A stretch of DNA of 64,000 nt from Mycolicibacterium komossense. GTDB taxonomy: Bacteria; Actinomycetota; Actinomycetes; Mycobacteriales; Mycobacteriaceae. The DNA lies in contig NZ_JACKTY010000037.1 in NCBI RefSeq assembly GCF_025822605.1, positions 55,353 through 119,352 on the forward strand, read 5' to 3'. A program made the translations under genes and the position numbers. Below, piece after piece: positions 9,183 through 17,307 of this stretch. Every line of letters begins with the position of its first letter. The first letter of the stretch is position 1. Under the pieces are notes generated by a model. The model worked only from the letters and a program-made list of their open reading frames with translations, made no database searches and had not been told where the DNA came from.

Positions 9183-9217
9183 CAGTATGCCCGCCGGGGG
9201 GCACGGCGGGCATACTG
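9183..9217 (-). terminator. sigB terminator hairpin
   Basis: A perfect 14-bp stem, CAGTATGCCCGCCG (9183-9196) and CGGCGGGCATACTG (9204-9217), with a 7-nt loop. It begins 14 nt after the sigB stop codon. Because the arms are palindromic it could also work on plus-strand transcripts, where TTTTCC follows. It separates sigB from ideR. Confidence 0.85.
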
Positions 9218-9230
9218 TTTTCCGGAGGGG

Positions 9231-10187
9231 TCAGCTGGCGTACGAGCGCAACCGCTCAGCGCGGTCGCCATGCCGGAGCTTGGCCATCACTTCGCGTTCG
9301 ATCTGGCGTACCCGCTCGCGGGACAGGCCGAAGAGCTTGCCGATCTGGTCTAGGGTGCGGGGCTGACCGTCGTCGAGGCCGAATCGCAAGCGGATCACCT
9401 GATGCTCACGCTCATCGAGAGTGGACAGCACGCTACGGATATCGGTGTGCAGCAGTTCGGCGATCACTGCGTTCTCCGCGGACAGCGCCTCGGCATCCTC
9501 GATGAAATCGCCCAACGGGGCTTCTTCATCGCTGCCCACCGGCATGTCCAGGCTTACCGGGTCACGGCTGTGGGAGAGTAGATCGGCGATCTTCTCGGCA
9601 GGGATGCCCGACTCTTCTGCCAACTCTTCGTCGGTGGCGTCGCGGCCGAGGCTCTGATGCATCTCGCGCTTGATCCGGGCCAGCTTGTTGACCTGTTCGA
9701 CCAAGTGCACAGGCAGACGAATCGTGCGGCTCTGATCAGCCATGCCACGCGTGATCGCCTGACGGATCCACCAGGTCGCATATGTCGAGAACTTGAAGCC
9801 CTTGGTGTAGTCGAACTTCTCCATCGCGCGGATCAGGCCCAGGTTTCCTTCCTGGATGAGGTCCAGCAGTGGCATCCCGCGACCCGTGTAGCGCTTGGCC
9901 AACGAGACGACAAGCCGAAGGTTCGCTTCGAGCAGATGGCTGCGGGCGGCCTGGCCGTCGCGGACCACCTGCGCGAGCTCGCGCTTGCGGTTGTCGCCGA
10001 GGCGCTTACGCGTCGCAAGCAGATGCTGGGCGTACAACCCGGCCTCGATTCGCTTGGCGAGTTCTACTTCGTCTGCGGCATTGAGAAGCGCCGTCTTGCC
10101 GATTCCGTTGAGATATACCCGGACAAGATCTGCGGCTGGGCTCTGGGCGTCCAGGTCCCCGTCAATCCTTGCGGCGGCATTTGCCAT
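9231..10187 (-). CDS. sigB: RNA polymerase sigma factor SigB
   Basis: Principal-like (group 2) sigma factor for stress and stationary phase, 318 aa. Region 1.2 (DLVRVYLNGIGKTALLNAADE), region 2 (NLRLVVSLAKRYTGRGMPLLDLIQEGNLGLIRAMEKFDYTKG, with YATWWIRQAI), region 3 and region 4.2 (GLSRERVRQIEREVMAKLRH) are complete. It lacks the long N-terminal extension of SigA, as expected. ATG 10187 has AGGAGG five nt upstream. Just upstream lies an ECF-type promoter, so the gene should be driven by SigE/SigH. Confidence 0.98.
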   Translation of the reverse strand: MANAAARIDGDLDAQSPAADLVRVYLNGIGKTALLNAADEVELAKRIEAGLYAQHLLATRKRLGDNRKRELAQVVRDGQAARSHLLEANLRLVVSLAKRYTGRGMPLLDLIQEGNLGLIRAMEKFDYTKGFKFSTYATWWIRQAITRGMADQSRTIRLPVHLVEQVNKLARIKREMHQSLGRDATDEELAEESGIPAEKIADLLSHSRDPVSLDMPVGSDEEAPLGDFIEDAEALSAENAVIAELLHTDIRSVLSTLDEREHQVIRLRFGLDDGQPRTLDQIGKLFGLSRERVRQIEREVMAKLRHGDRAERLRSYAS

Positions 10188-10223
10188 ATCGGCCTCCTAC
10201 TGGCTCGAACTGTCATGAGGTTC

Positions 10224-10250
10224 AACGCCTTACTGGAGGAAAGAGTTCCC
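10224..10250 (-). promoter_or_regulatory. SigE/SigH-type promoter of sigB
   Basis: On the minus strand GGGAAC (10245-10250), 17 nt, then CGTT (10224-10227) match the -35 and -10 of mycobacterial SigE/SigH promoters. The predicted transcript start is about 30 nt before the sigB ATG. In M. tuberculosis sigB is controlled through this type of element. Confidence 0.8.
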
Positions 10251-10333
10251 ACAACTCCGCGGATTCACACCCTCTGAACTGCAGAAATGCGGCGACGCCC
10301 TGAGAATGTACTGAGAATAGAACTAGAACTTTC

Positions 10334-10729
10334 TCATCGGGAACCATCCGGCCACTCGCCGGCCGAGTCGGGTTGCGGTAAGCCTTGTTCCAGCGCCGGT
10401 CGCTCGGCGGTCGGAAACAGGGGAGTGCGCTTGCGGTTGTCCTCGAACCGCCGTGCTTCCTCGGCTTTGCGTGGCGGCCGATCGTTGGCGATCAGCACCG
10501 CGATCCACGGCAGGGGTATCGATGCGGCGATGATCGCCAACGAAATCAGGCCGTTGTGCCAGAGGCTGTAGGCCAGTGCGGCCAGTATCAGGGCGGGCAA
10601 CCGAAACGACATGATGGTCAGGTACTTGCGCACGCGTTGCTTGTGCTGGACTTCGTAAGCGGGAGCGGCAGCGGTGATCAGCACTGGCCGACCGTCGTCG
10701 TCGAAACCCAGCTCTGAGCTGTGTTTCAT
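10334..10729 (-). CDS. DUF3099 membrane protein (Rv2709-like)
   Basis: Small integral membrane protein, 131 aa, of an actinobacterial family of unknown function. The N-terminus VLITAAAPAYEVQHKQRVRKYL is the family signature. Two hydrophobic helices follow (about 38-57 and 60-82, with a short polar break at WHNG), and the C-terminal ~45 residues are charged and probably cytoplasmic. It lies upstream of sigB, same direction, but the sigB promoter sits in the 146-nt gap between them. Confidence 0.85.
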   Translation of the reverse strand: MKHSSELGFDDDGRPVLITAAAPAYEVQHKQRVRKYLTIMSFRLPALILAALAYSLWHNGLISLAIIAASIPLPWIAVLIANDRPPRKAEEARRFEDNRKRTPLFPTAERPALEQGLPQPDSAGEWPDGSR

Positions 10730-10797
10730 ACCTCTACTGTTTCACAGCCGCACCGACTGTGCCGCGCCGGTTCACGGACCGTAATTCTTTCGGCAGA

Positions 10798-11046
10798 ATG
10801 TCACCCATGGACACCCAGACCATCGAGCGGACCGACACTGACGAACGCGTCGACGACGAGACCGATAGCGACAGGCCCAAGTTCTTCCACTACGTGAAGA
10901 AAGACAAGATCGCCGAAAGCGCGGTGATGGGTACGCATGTCGTGGCGCTGTGTGGCGAGGTGTTTCCTGTGACGAAGGCCGCCAAGCCGGGATCGCCGGT
11001 CTGCCCGGACTGCCAGCGGATCTATAAAAACCTCAAGAAGGACTGA
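10798..11046 (+). CDS. DUF3039 family protein (Rv2708c-like)
   Basis: Small conserved actinobacterial protein, 82 aa. The acidic N-terminus is followed by KFFHYVKKDKIAESAVMGTHVVALCGEVFPV and a CPDC knuckle; the three cysteines (LCGEVF, VCPDC) suggest a metal site. Two ATG codons, 10798 and 10807, are possible; neither has a clear ribosome-binding site. I chose 10798 to match the length of the M. tuberculosis protein as I remember it. The 3' end overlaps the convergent YihY gene by 14 bp. Confidence 0.83.
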   Translation: MSPMDTQTIERTDTDERVDDETDSDRPKFFHYVKKDKIAESAVMGTHVVALCGEVFPVTKAAKPGSPVCPDCQRIYKNLKKD

Positions 11047-12043
11047 CGCGCAGCGGATCCTCAGGGGGATCCGCCACCGCAGCGTTCCGATTGCGGCTCA
11101 GGTCCTTTTCGGCCAGTTTCTCCTGGGCCTTTTCCTTGAGTCGCACCCGCAGTCGGTGTGCGTGGGTTACCGGGGCCGGCCATTCCTCCTGGATCGCGGC
11201 ATTCAATTCGGCCCCGATCATGATGGCGAAGCCCAGGAAGAACGCGAACAACAACAGTGCGATCGGTGTGGCGAGCGCGCCGTAGGTATAGCCAGTTTGG
11301 GTGATGTAGCTCAGATAGACCCGCAGCCCGAAGGTGGCGACCAGGAAGACCGTCGTCGCCAACACCGCGCCGATGACGAGGCGATGGGTCGGTAATGGGC
11401 TGGGCAATGACACCCGGTAGAGCACGGTGACCGCGAAGATCAGGCTGATCGCCAGCACCGGGTAGTAGCCGAACTGCAGGACCTGGTCCCAGCTGTCCGG
11501 GATGAACTCCGCGATCTTCTGCGGGCCCAGTGCAACGAACGGCGCCGCGACGATGACGAACATCAGCACGACGACGTATAGGAACAGTGCAAAGAACCGT
11601 TGCCGCACCGGATGTCGCAGCGGCGTCTGATCGTGGGCCTCGACTACTGAGTCGACAAACGCCGAGATAGCGGATGACCCCGCCCACAACGAGATGACGA
11701 AGCCGATGGACACCACTTCCCCGCGGGCGCCCTGCACGATATCGGTGATGGTCGGTTCGATGATCTCGCTGACGACGTTCTTCGAGAAGAAATGGCTAGA
11801 AGTGCTGATCAGCCGTTCCTCGATGGTCTGCAGTGTCGCCGGGCCGAACAAGGGGGCGATGTAGGCGAGACTGCCCAGCATTCCCAAAAGTAGTGGCGGT
11901 AGCGATAACACCGACCAGAACCCGGCTTGCGCGGATTCGGCGAAGATTGAGTCGTCCCACGCTTTGGACAGAGTGCGTTTGGCTATCTGCCAGATGTGGT
12001 GACGGGACGGTCGGATCGGAGCGGCTTCGTTCTGGTCGGTCAT
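11033..12043 (-). CDS. YihY/virulence factor BrkB family membrane protein (Rv2707-like)
   Basis: Polytopic inner-membrane protein of 336 aa, with about six hydrophobic segments (GFWSVLSLPPLLLGMLGSLAY, a conserved SLWAGSSAISAFVDSV, FFALFLYVVVLMFVIVAAPF, LAISLIFAVTVLYRVSL, LVIGAVLATTVFLVATFGL, YGALATPIALLLFAFFLGFAIMIGAELNAA). The last, with G-A-E-L-N, is the family signature. The Lys/Glu-rich C-terminal tail is cytoplasmic. Once thought to be ribonuclease BN, the family has no proven activity. It overlaps the convergent DUF3039 gene. Confidence 0.9.
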   Translation of the reverse strand: MTDQNEAAPIRPSRHHIWQIAKRTLSKAWDDSIFAESAQAGFWSVLSLPPLLLGMLGSLAYIAPLFGPATLQTIEERLISTSSHFFSKNVVSEIIEPTITDIVQGARGEVVSIGFVISLWAGSSAISAFVDSVVEAHDQTPLRHPVRQRFFALFLYVVVLMFVIVAAPFVALGPQKIAEFIPDSWDQVLQFGYYPVLAISLIFAVTVLYRVSLPSPLPTHRLVIGAVLATTVFLVATFGLRVYLSYITQTGYTYGALATPIALLLFAFFLGFAIMIGAELNAAIQEEWPAPVTHAHRLRVRLKEKAQEKLAEKDLSRNRNAAVADPPEDPLRVSPS

Positions 12044-12083
12044 GACCAGAACAGCATCCCTGACGAGAGGCCGTCATGCCCAA

Positions 12084-12107
12084 CCTGGCCGCCCGAAGGC
12101 GGCCAGG
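12084..12107 (-). terminator. TTCG-tetraloop terminator hairpin
   Basis: Perfect 10-bp GC-rich stem CCTGGCCGCC / GGCGGCCAGG closed, on the minus strand, by TTCG (a very stable UUCG tetraloop). It begins 6 nt after the stop codon of the small zinc-ribbon gene. It has no real U-tract, as is common for mycobacterial terminators. Confidence 0.8.
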
Positions 12108-12112
12108 CGTGG

Positions 12113-12304
12113 CTAAAGATCGGTCGCGCTTGCCTCCAGCACGGCGGCCAACTCGATGAGTCGCGCTTCGTGCTCATTGGCATGGTGCTGGCAGAACAGA
12201 AGCTCAGCTCCAGAGGGCAACTTGGCCCGGACGCGAGCGGCAGCGCCGCAACGGTCGCACCGATCGGCCTTGGTGAGCTCGGGTGTGGTCAGAGTTGCAT
12301 TCAT
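12113..12304 (-). CDS. Small zinc-ribbon-like protein (DUF7455 type)
   Basis: Short 63-aa actinobacterial protein with a predicted metal knuckle: CDRCGAAARV at residues 16-25 and FCQHHANEHEARL later, i.e. Cys-X2-Cys plus Cys/His ligands. Proteins of this kind are widespread next to sigma-factor genes in actinobacteria but have no known job. GGAGGA lies directly upstream of the ATG, and a strong terminator follows the stop, so this looks like an independent short transcript. Confidence 0.8.
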   Translation of the reverse strand: MNATLTTPELTKADRCDRCGAAARVRAKLPSGAELLFCQHHANEHEARLIELAAVLEASATDL

Positions 12305-12429
12305 GGCTCCTCCTTCTCGCGTAGGTATTACTTTCTCAGACGTTTACGGTTCCGGCCTTGTTCCCAGCCTGTTTACCGGTGTGTCGTGTCTCACGCCCGG
12401 TCGCGTTGCGGGTGAGGCAGGCTGATCGT

Positions 12430-12804
12430 ATGGATGCCGGCACCCCCGAACTGGTTCATCTATGCGCTTCCGACGAGTGGGAAGCCGCTTCGGTACGAGG
12501 TGAGCTGCGTCCGGACTCGCTTGTCGAAGTTGGCTTCGTTCATCTTTCGACCCTTCAGCAGGTTCACCTCCCGGCCAACCGGCTCTTTGCCGGCCGGGAC
12601 GATCTGGTACTGCTGTACCTCAATCCTGGCCTGCTCACATCGCCGATTCGCTGGGAACCCGGAGTGCCAACGGATCCCGAGGCCATGCTGTTCCCGCACC
12701 TGTATGGGCCTCTGCCCGTCGAGGCTGTGACAAGTATCACGTCGTACCGGCCGGGTCCGGATGGAGCCTTCCCGGCACTCGGAACCACTCAGTCCTTGAG
12801 GTAG
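12430..12804 (+). CDS. DUF952 family protein
   Basis: Protein of 124 aa with the DUF952 pattern: LVHLCASDEWEAA near the N-terminus, GFVHLSTLQQVHLPANRLFAG in the middle and FPHLYGPLPVEAVT near the end. The fold is related to ADP-ribosyl-transfer enzymes according to fold surveys, but no activity is established. The ATG at 12430 gives the family N-terminus; no strong ribosome-binding site is visible. The 3' end overlaps the convergent RidA gene by 16 bp. Confidence 0.82.
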   Translation: MDAGTPELVHLCASDEWEAASVRGELRPDSLVEVGFVHLSTLQQVHLPANRLFAGRDDLVLLYLNPGLLTSPIRWEPGVPTDPEAMLFPHLYGPLPVEAVTSITSYRPGPDGAFPALGTTQSLR

Positions 12805-13157
12805 GCGTCGGCCTCGATCTCCACCAGCAGCTCGGCAGAGATGAGCGCCTGGACTTCGACCATCGTGGTGACCGGACGGATGTCCCCGAAGACCTCTGCA
12901 TGCACCGCCCCGACCTCGCGCCACTGGGCGATATCGGTGACAAAGATTCGGGTCCGAACGACATCGGTCAGTTCGGCGCCCGCCGCGCGCAGCGCGATCT
13001 CGATACGTCGCAGGGCGTCTCGGGCTTGGTCGGCGATACCGTGGCCGGCGCCGGTGGTGCCCGCCACCGCGATCACCGGCCCGATGCGGACGGCCCGGGA
13101 GTAGCCGACTGTCGACTCGAATTCCACCCCTGAGGAGATGTTCTGCCGTTGTGTCAC
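12789..13157 (-). CDS. RidA/YjgF family protein (Rv2704-like)
   Basis: RidA-superfamily protein, 122 aa, the normal length. Members deaminate reactive enamine/imine intermediates from PLP enzymes. The key arginine is in VVRTRIFVTD and the conserved acidic end in VEIEADAYLKD. It forms trimers in the family. The gene lies 3' of a DedA gene in the same direction, with a 48-nt gap. Confidence 0.9.
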   Translation of the reverse strand: MTQRQNISSGVEFESTVGYSRAVRIGPVIAVAGTTGAGHGIADQARDALRRIEIALRAAGAELTDVVRTRIFVTDIAQWREVGAVHAEVFGDIRPVTTMVEVQALISAELLVEIEADAYLKD

Positions 13158-13204
13158 GCGAGGTCTCCTCGTTGGTCAATTCTGTTCTGCTCGTGTGGTG
13201 TCGA

Positions 13205-13867
13205 TCAGTCCCGTCGCAACGTATCCCAATCGTGTTCGTCCTCTAGGTCGGCGATCAGCCGGCCGGTTCGTTCCCGCAGCAATAGTGTCGCCCCGATACC
13301 GACGAGCACCGCCACGATGAGCGCGATCCAGGAGAACCGAGACAGCCAGCGTTCGGCGGCCAGCCCGAGGAAATAGACCACCGCGGTGGTGCCGCCGGCC
13401 CAGCAGAGCGCGCCTGTCGCGTTCGCGGCGAGGAACCGCGCATATGGCATCTTCAGCGCGCCGGCCAACGGTCCGGCAAAGATCCGTAGTAACGCGATGA
13501 AACGGCCGAAGAACACCGCCCAGACACCCCAGCGCGTGAACAGCTGCTTGGCCAGGGCGACATGGCCCGGTCCGAAATGCTTGGGGAACCGGCGACCGAG
13601 TCGCTCGAACAGTGACATGCCGAAGCGGCGTCCGATCGAGTACCCGATGGTGTCACCGACAATGGCGCCGATCGCGGCGGCCGCACCGACGGCGACCGGA
13701 TTGATGTCCAGTGTGTGGCGCGACGCCAACAGCGCCGCGCTGACCAAAGCGATCTCGCCGGGCAGCGGTATGCCGAGGCTTTCCAGCCCGATGACGGCTC
13801 CGACGATGACGTAGACCGCCAGTGGTGGAATCGTCTCAAGCAATGCGTCGACATTCACGCCGCCCAC
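13205..13867 (-). CDS. DedA family membrane protein (VTT domain)
   Basis: Polytopic inner-membrane protein of 220 aa from the DedA/VTT family, linked in other bacteria to undecaprenyl-phosphate recycling, lipid scrambling or proton-motive-force homeostasis. The signature E-x-LGIPLPGE is at residues 29-38, and FFGRFIALLRIFAGPLAG is the second re-entrant loop with its essential arginines. The GTG at 13867 has AAGG five nt upstream; a GTG nine bases later is an alternative. Divergent from the next membrane-protein gene. Confidence 0.88.
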   Translation of the reverse strand: MGGVNVDALLETIPPLAVYVIVGAVIGLESLGIPLPGEIALVSAALLASRHTLDINPVAVGAAAAIGAIVGDTIGYSIGRRFGMSLFERLGRRFPKHFGPGHVALAKQLFTRWGVWAVFFGRFIALLRIFAGPLAGALKMPYARFLAANATGALCWAGGTTAVVYFLGLAAERWLSRFSWIALIVAVLVGIGATLLLRERTGRLIADLEDEHDWDTLRRD

Positions 13868-13957
13868 AATGCCTTATTGCTCGTTGTCTGCCGGGTAATC
13901 CAGGTGTGCGGATTCCGCAGAAGTGACACAACGGGCCCTGAGTGTAAAGGCAGCCCT

Positions 13958-13963
13958 TATACT
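13958..13963 (+). promoter_or_regulatory. -10 element for a leaderless transcript
   Basis: TATACT ends 8 nt before the GTG at 13972, the distance at which transcription starts at the first codon. No Shine-Dalgarno sequence is present. The match to TATAAT is five of six. Confidence 0.6.
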
Positions 13964-13971
13964 CGGCCACC

Positions 13972-14769
13972 GTGGGAATTCTCGCCGGCTTCGCGCCGTG
14001 GATCGTCTACTGGGTACTGGTCGGCAACGTTGCGTCCACTGTCGCGGTGCTGGTGGCGCTGGCGATCGCCGTGTTGTCGTTCGTCGTCGGCAGAACCAAC
14101 CGCAAACCGGGAATGACACTCGAAATCGGTTCCATTACAACGTTTCTGATGCTGACTGCACTGACATTCGCGCTGAGTCAGCAGTTCGTGGAGCGCTGGA
14201 TCCAACCACTGAGCACGGCCGGGATGTTGCTGGTCGCCGTGATCGGAGTGCTGGTCGGCAAGCCGTTCATCCGTGAGATCGCCGAAGCCGAGCAAGCCCC
14301 CGACGTCATCAAGAGCGAGTTGTTCGCCACGATCACCGCCCAGATCACCTGGGTCTGGGTCGGTGCGTTCGCAGCGATGACGATGTCGTCGGCGATTCCG
14401 CCGATCGTGCAGGGCCTCAACAGCACACCTGACACGCTCCTGGACGCCAGGGCCCCGCTGTCGTACGTCTGCTACTGGGTGGTTCCGTTCGCGCTATTCG
14501 GGTGCGCTGCGATCGGTTCGCGCCTGCTCATGGAGCGGATGATTGCCGAAGCGACGAGCCCGCACACCGTGCGGCGCACCACATTTGTCGCGTTCAAAGA
14601 GCTCGAGATCGACCAGCTGTACTACCTGGCCAGGGAGCGGGCCGAACGCGAGGTCGGTCCCGATATGGAGGCCTATGACGTCAAGCTCGGTGCTGCGGGC
14701 TTGCCACTGACCGGCGACGACTCCCGGGAGTCGTGGCCGGCCAGTTACAAAATGCGCCCGCGCCGCTAG
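13972..14769 (+). CDS. Integral membrane protein, unknown function
   Basis: Hydrophobic protein of 265 aa with about six predicted membrane segments: GFAPWIVYWVLVGNVASTVAVL, a second helix to VVGRTN, TTFLMLTALTFALSQQF, AGMLLVAVIGVLVGKPF, WVWVGAFAAMTMSSAIPPIV and YVCYWVVPFALFGCAAIG. The C-terminal ~80 residues are charged and soluble (RRTTFVAFKELEIDQLYYLARERAE). The N-terminal part resembles intracellular-septation-type membrane proteins, but I cannot place it in a family with confidence. Its mRNA is probably leaderless, with GTG as the first codon. Convergent with sigA (3-nt gap). Confidence 0.75.
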   Translation: MGILAGFAPWIVYWVLVGNVASTVAVLVALAIAVLSFVVGRTNRKPGMTLEIGSITTFLMLTALTFALSQQFVERWIQPLSTAGMLLVAVIGVLVGKPFIREIAEAEQAPDVIKSELFATITAQITWVWVGAFAAMTMSSAIPPIVQGLNSTPDTLLDARAPLSYVCYWVVPFALFGCAAIGSRLLMERMIAEATSPHTVRRTTFVAFKELEIDQLYYLARERAEREVGPDMEAYDVKLGAAGLPLTGDDSRESWPASYKMRPRR

Positions 14770-14772
14770 CGG

Positions 14773-16194
14773 CTAGTCCAGGTAGTCGCGCAGCACCTGG
14801 GAACGACTGGGGTGCCGCAGCTTCGACATCGTCTTCGACTCGATCTGGCGGATGCGCTCGCGGGTGACCCCGTAGACCTGACCGATCTCGTCCAGCGTGC
14901 GCGGCTGGCCGTCGGTCAGACCGAAGCGCAACCGGACCACGCCGGCTTCGCGCTCGGAGAGCGTTTCCAGGACCGACTGCAGCTGATCCTGCAGCAACGT
15001 GAACGACACGGCGTCCACGGCCACCACAGCTTCGCTGTCCTCGATGAAATCGCCCAGCTGGCTGTCGCCCTCGTCGCCGATGGTCTGGTCCAGCGAGATC
15101 GGCTCACGCGCGTACTGCTGGATCTCCAGCACCTTCTCCGGCGTGATGTCCATTTCCTTGGCCAGCTCTTCGGGCGTGGGTTCGCGACCCAGGTCCTGCA
15201 GCAGCTCGCGCTGGATACGGCCGAGTTTGTTGATGACCTCGACCATGTGCACCGGGATGCGGATGGTGCGAGCCTGGTCGGCCATCGCGCGGGTGATCGC
15301 CTGACGGATCCACCAGGTGGCATACGTCGAGAACTTGTAGCCCTTGGTGTAGTCGAACTTCTCGACTGCGCGGATCAGACCGAGGTTGCCTTCCTGGATC
15401 AGGTCCAGGAACGCCATGCCGCGGCCGGTGTAGCGCTTGGCCAGCGACACGACGAGCCGGAGGTTGGCTTCCAGCAGGTGGTTCTTCGCCCGGTCGCCGT
15501 CGCGGCAGATCCACTGGTAATCGCGACGCTGCGCGGCGGGGAGTTTCTCGCCTTTCTCGACCAGCTCCGACATCAGCTGGGTGCAGTACAGCCCGGCTTC
15601 GATCCGTTTGGCGAGCTCGACCTCTTCCTCGGCGTTGAGCAGCGCGACCTTGCCGATCTGCTTGAGGTAGGCGCGCACGGAGTCGGCCGACGCGGTGAGC
15701 TCGGCGTCTTTGCGGGCCTGCCGAAGCGCCTCGGATTCCTCTTCGTCCCAGACGAAGTCACCGGATGCCTTGTCCTTTTCGGACGGCTCGGGAACGTCTT
15801 CCTCGTCGGTGGCGGGAGTGGGCTCCACAACAGCCGGTGTCTTCACGTCCTTGACTGCGGTGCCCGACTCCTCACCGTCTTCGTCGAGGACGACATCGTC
15901 GACCTCCAGATCGGCGTCCTCTTCGATAACGTCGGGCTCGGCCTCGAGGTCGTCGTCGAGATCGATGTCGTCGCCACCGGCCAGATCGGTCTCATCGCCC
16001 GAAGTGGCCTTCTTGGCGCGCGGACCGGCGGTTTTGGTTGCTTTGGCGGCCCGCTTGGCGGGGGCCTTGGTGTCTCCGGTGGCGGTCTTGGTAGCTCGCT
16101 TCGCGGGCGCCTTCTTGGCGGGGGCCGGGGCCGTCATGGTCACGGTGTGGTTCACCGCTTCATCAGTTACCGGGCTTGCCTTAGTCGCTGCCAC
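14773..16194 (-). CDS. sigA: Primary sigma factor SigA
   Basis: Housekeeping sigma-70 factor, 473 aa. A low-complexity Lys/Ala- and then Asp/Glu-rich N-terminal region (about 1-175) precedes region 1.2 (ADSVRAYLKQIGKVALLNAEEE), region 2 (LRLVVSLAKRYTGRGMAFLDLIQEGN, YATWWIRQAITRAM), region 3 and region 4.2 (GVTRERIRQIESKTMSKLRH). The C-terminus RSQVLRDYLD is invariant in actinobacterial SigA. The GTG at 16194 (MAATKAS) is chosen from known mycobacterial SigA N-termini and has AAAGGG upstream; the frame stays open to 16329. Confidence 0.97.
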   Translation of the reverse strand: MAATKASPVTDEAVNHTVTMTAPAPAKKAPAKRATKTATGDTKAPAKRAAKATKTAGPRAKKATSGDETDLAGGDDIDLDDDLEAEPDVIEEDADLEVDDVVLDEDGEESGTAVKDVKTPAVVEPTPATDEEDVPEPSEKDKASGDFVWDEEESEALRQARKDAELTASADSVRAYLKQIGKVALLNAEEEVELAKRIEAGLYCTQLMSELVEKGEKLPAAQRRDYQWICRDGDRAKNHLLEANLRLVVSLAKRYTGRGMAFLDLIQEGNLGLIRAVEKFDYTKGYKFSTYATWWIRQAITRAMADQARTIRIPVHMVEVINKLGRIQRELLQDLGREPTPEELAKEMDITPEKVLEIQQYAREPISLDQTIGDEGDSQLGDFIEDSEAVVAVDAVSFTLLQDQLQSVLETLSEREAGVVRLRFGLTDGQPRTLDEIGQVYGVTRERIRQIESKTMSKLRHPSRSQVLRDYLD

Positions 16195-16327
16195 GTACAC
16201 CCTTTCGGTCTTGCTGCCTTTCAGTGGGCAGGTGCATGCACCACCGAAAGTGTCGGCTATTGGGAATATCGGCGTGAGTCTCTGGCTTGGAGCTTCGCCG
16301 CTATCCGTTGAGGCGGCCGCCCTGACC

Positions 16328-16333
16328 ATTGTA
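16328..16333 (-). promoter_or_regulatory. Candidate -10 of sigA
   Basis: On the minus strand TACAAT (five of six to TATAAT) lies 134 nt upstream of the sigA GTG, leaving a ~127-nt leader. No convincing -35 is visible at the right spacing, so this is a weak call. Confidence 0.35.
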
Positions 16334-16393
16334 ACGACAGTAATGGGGTCTACTGCGCCGAGCGCGCTGATTCACCCGCGTTTCAGTGTGCTC

Positions 16394-17182
16394 CTATTGC
16401 TCGTTGTCGGCTTCGGCGGCCATTGCCGCACCCACGATTCCTGCCGTGTTCAACAGCGCGGCGGCAACGACAGGCGTGCGGTTCTTCAGCAGCGGAATCC
16501 ACTTGTCGGCTTTGCGGCTGATGCCGCCACCTGCGATGAACAGGTCGGGCCAGATCGCGTTCTCGACCGCTTCCAGCACCTTGGTCACCTCAGGGGCCCA
16601 GCGCTTGTAGCTCCAGTCGTTCTTTTCCTTGACCGAGGATGCGGCCCGGTGCTCGGCCTCCATCCCGCCGACCTCGAGGTGGCCGAACTCGGTGTTGGGC
16701 AGCAGGACGCCGTTGTTGATCACCGCAGATCCGATGCCGGTGCCGAAGGTGAGCAGCACGATCAGGCCGCTGTTGTCCTTTCCTGCACCAAAGCGCTCCT
16801 CGGCCAGTCCGGCGGCGTCGGCGTCGTTGAGCACCGTGACCGGCTGTCCGTCGAGCGCCCCGCTGAAGACCTCACTGGCGTTTGCCCCGATCCAGGCCTT
16901 GTCGACATTTGCCGCGGTCCGCACGACACCGTCGGTCACCACACCTGGGTAGGTGACGCCGAGCCGGCCGGTCCAGCCGAATTCGTGGACGACCGCGGCG
17001 ATGGTCTTGGCAACGGCTTCCGGCGTAGCCGGTTGCGGGGTGGCTAGCTTGAATCGTTCTCCGATCAGCAAACCGGTGTCGAGGTCGACGATGCCGCCCT
17101 TGACGCCGCTTCCGCCGACGTCGATTCCGAATCCGCGGCGCTGGGCGCCCGAATCTGAGGCGGATGAATCTGTCGCGGTCAT
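16394..17182 (-). CDS. ppgK: Polyphosphate glucokinase PpgK
   Basis: ROK-family glucokinase, 262 aa, that phosphorylates glucose with polyphosphate or ATP. GIDVGGSGVKGGIVDL (19-34) is the phosphate-1 loop characteristic of PpgK; NDADAAGLAE carries the catalytic aspartate; LTFGTGIGSAV is phosphate-2, and IAGGGISRK the adenosine motif. Zinc-motif cysteines of classic ROK proteins are absent, as in other PpgK. GAGGAG lies upstream of the ATG. Downstream of it, in the same direction, is sigA. Confidence 0.95.
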   Translation of the reverse strand: MTATDSSASDSGAQRRGFGIDVGGSGVKGGIVDLDTGLLIGERFKLATPQPATPEAVAKTIAAVVHEFGWTGRLGVTYPGVVTDGVVRTAANVDKAWIGANASEVFSGALDGQPVTVLNDADAAGLAEERFGAGKDNSGLIVLLTFGTGIGSAVINNGVLLPNTEFGHLEVGGMEAEHRAASSVKEKNDWSYKRWAPEVTKVLEAVENAIWPDLFIAGGGISRKADKWIPLLKNRTPVVAAALLNTAGIVGAAMAAEADNEQ

Positions 17183-17266
17183 GAAGACTCCTCAACGAGG
17201 CTGGCTGGCGGCGCGCCCCACACACTAGTGGGTGGACGGACAGTTGGTGAGTGTGTCACGAGGTCT

Positions 17267-17300
17267 CGGACATGTGTTGCGACCCGGATATGTGTTGCGA
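17267..17300. repeat. Tandem 18-bp-period direct repeat before suhB
   Basis: CGGACATGTGTTGCGA (17267-17282) and CGGATATGTGTTGCGA (17285-17300) match at 15 of 16 positions, with a period of 18 bp. The period equals six codons; if read in the suhB frame it would give DMCCDP-DMCCDR. It lies in the ppgK/suhB divergent region and ends 7 bp before the preferred suhB start. Confidence 0.6.
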
Positions 17301-17307
17301 TAGGTGG

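Noticed and set aside
14812..16311. A 499-codon frame antisense to sigA
   Set aside because: Shadow of sigA; no recognisable domain and no start signals.
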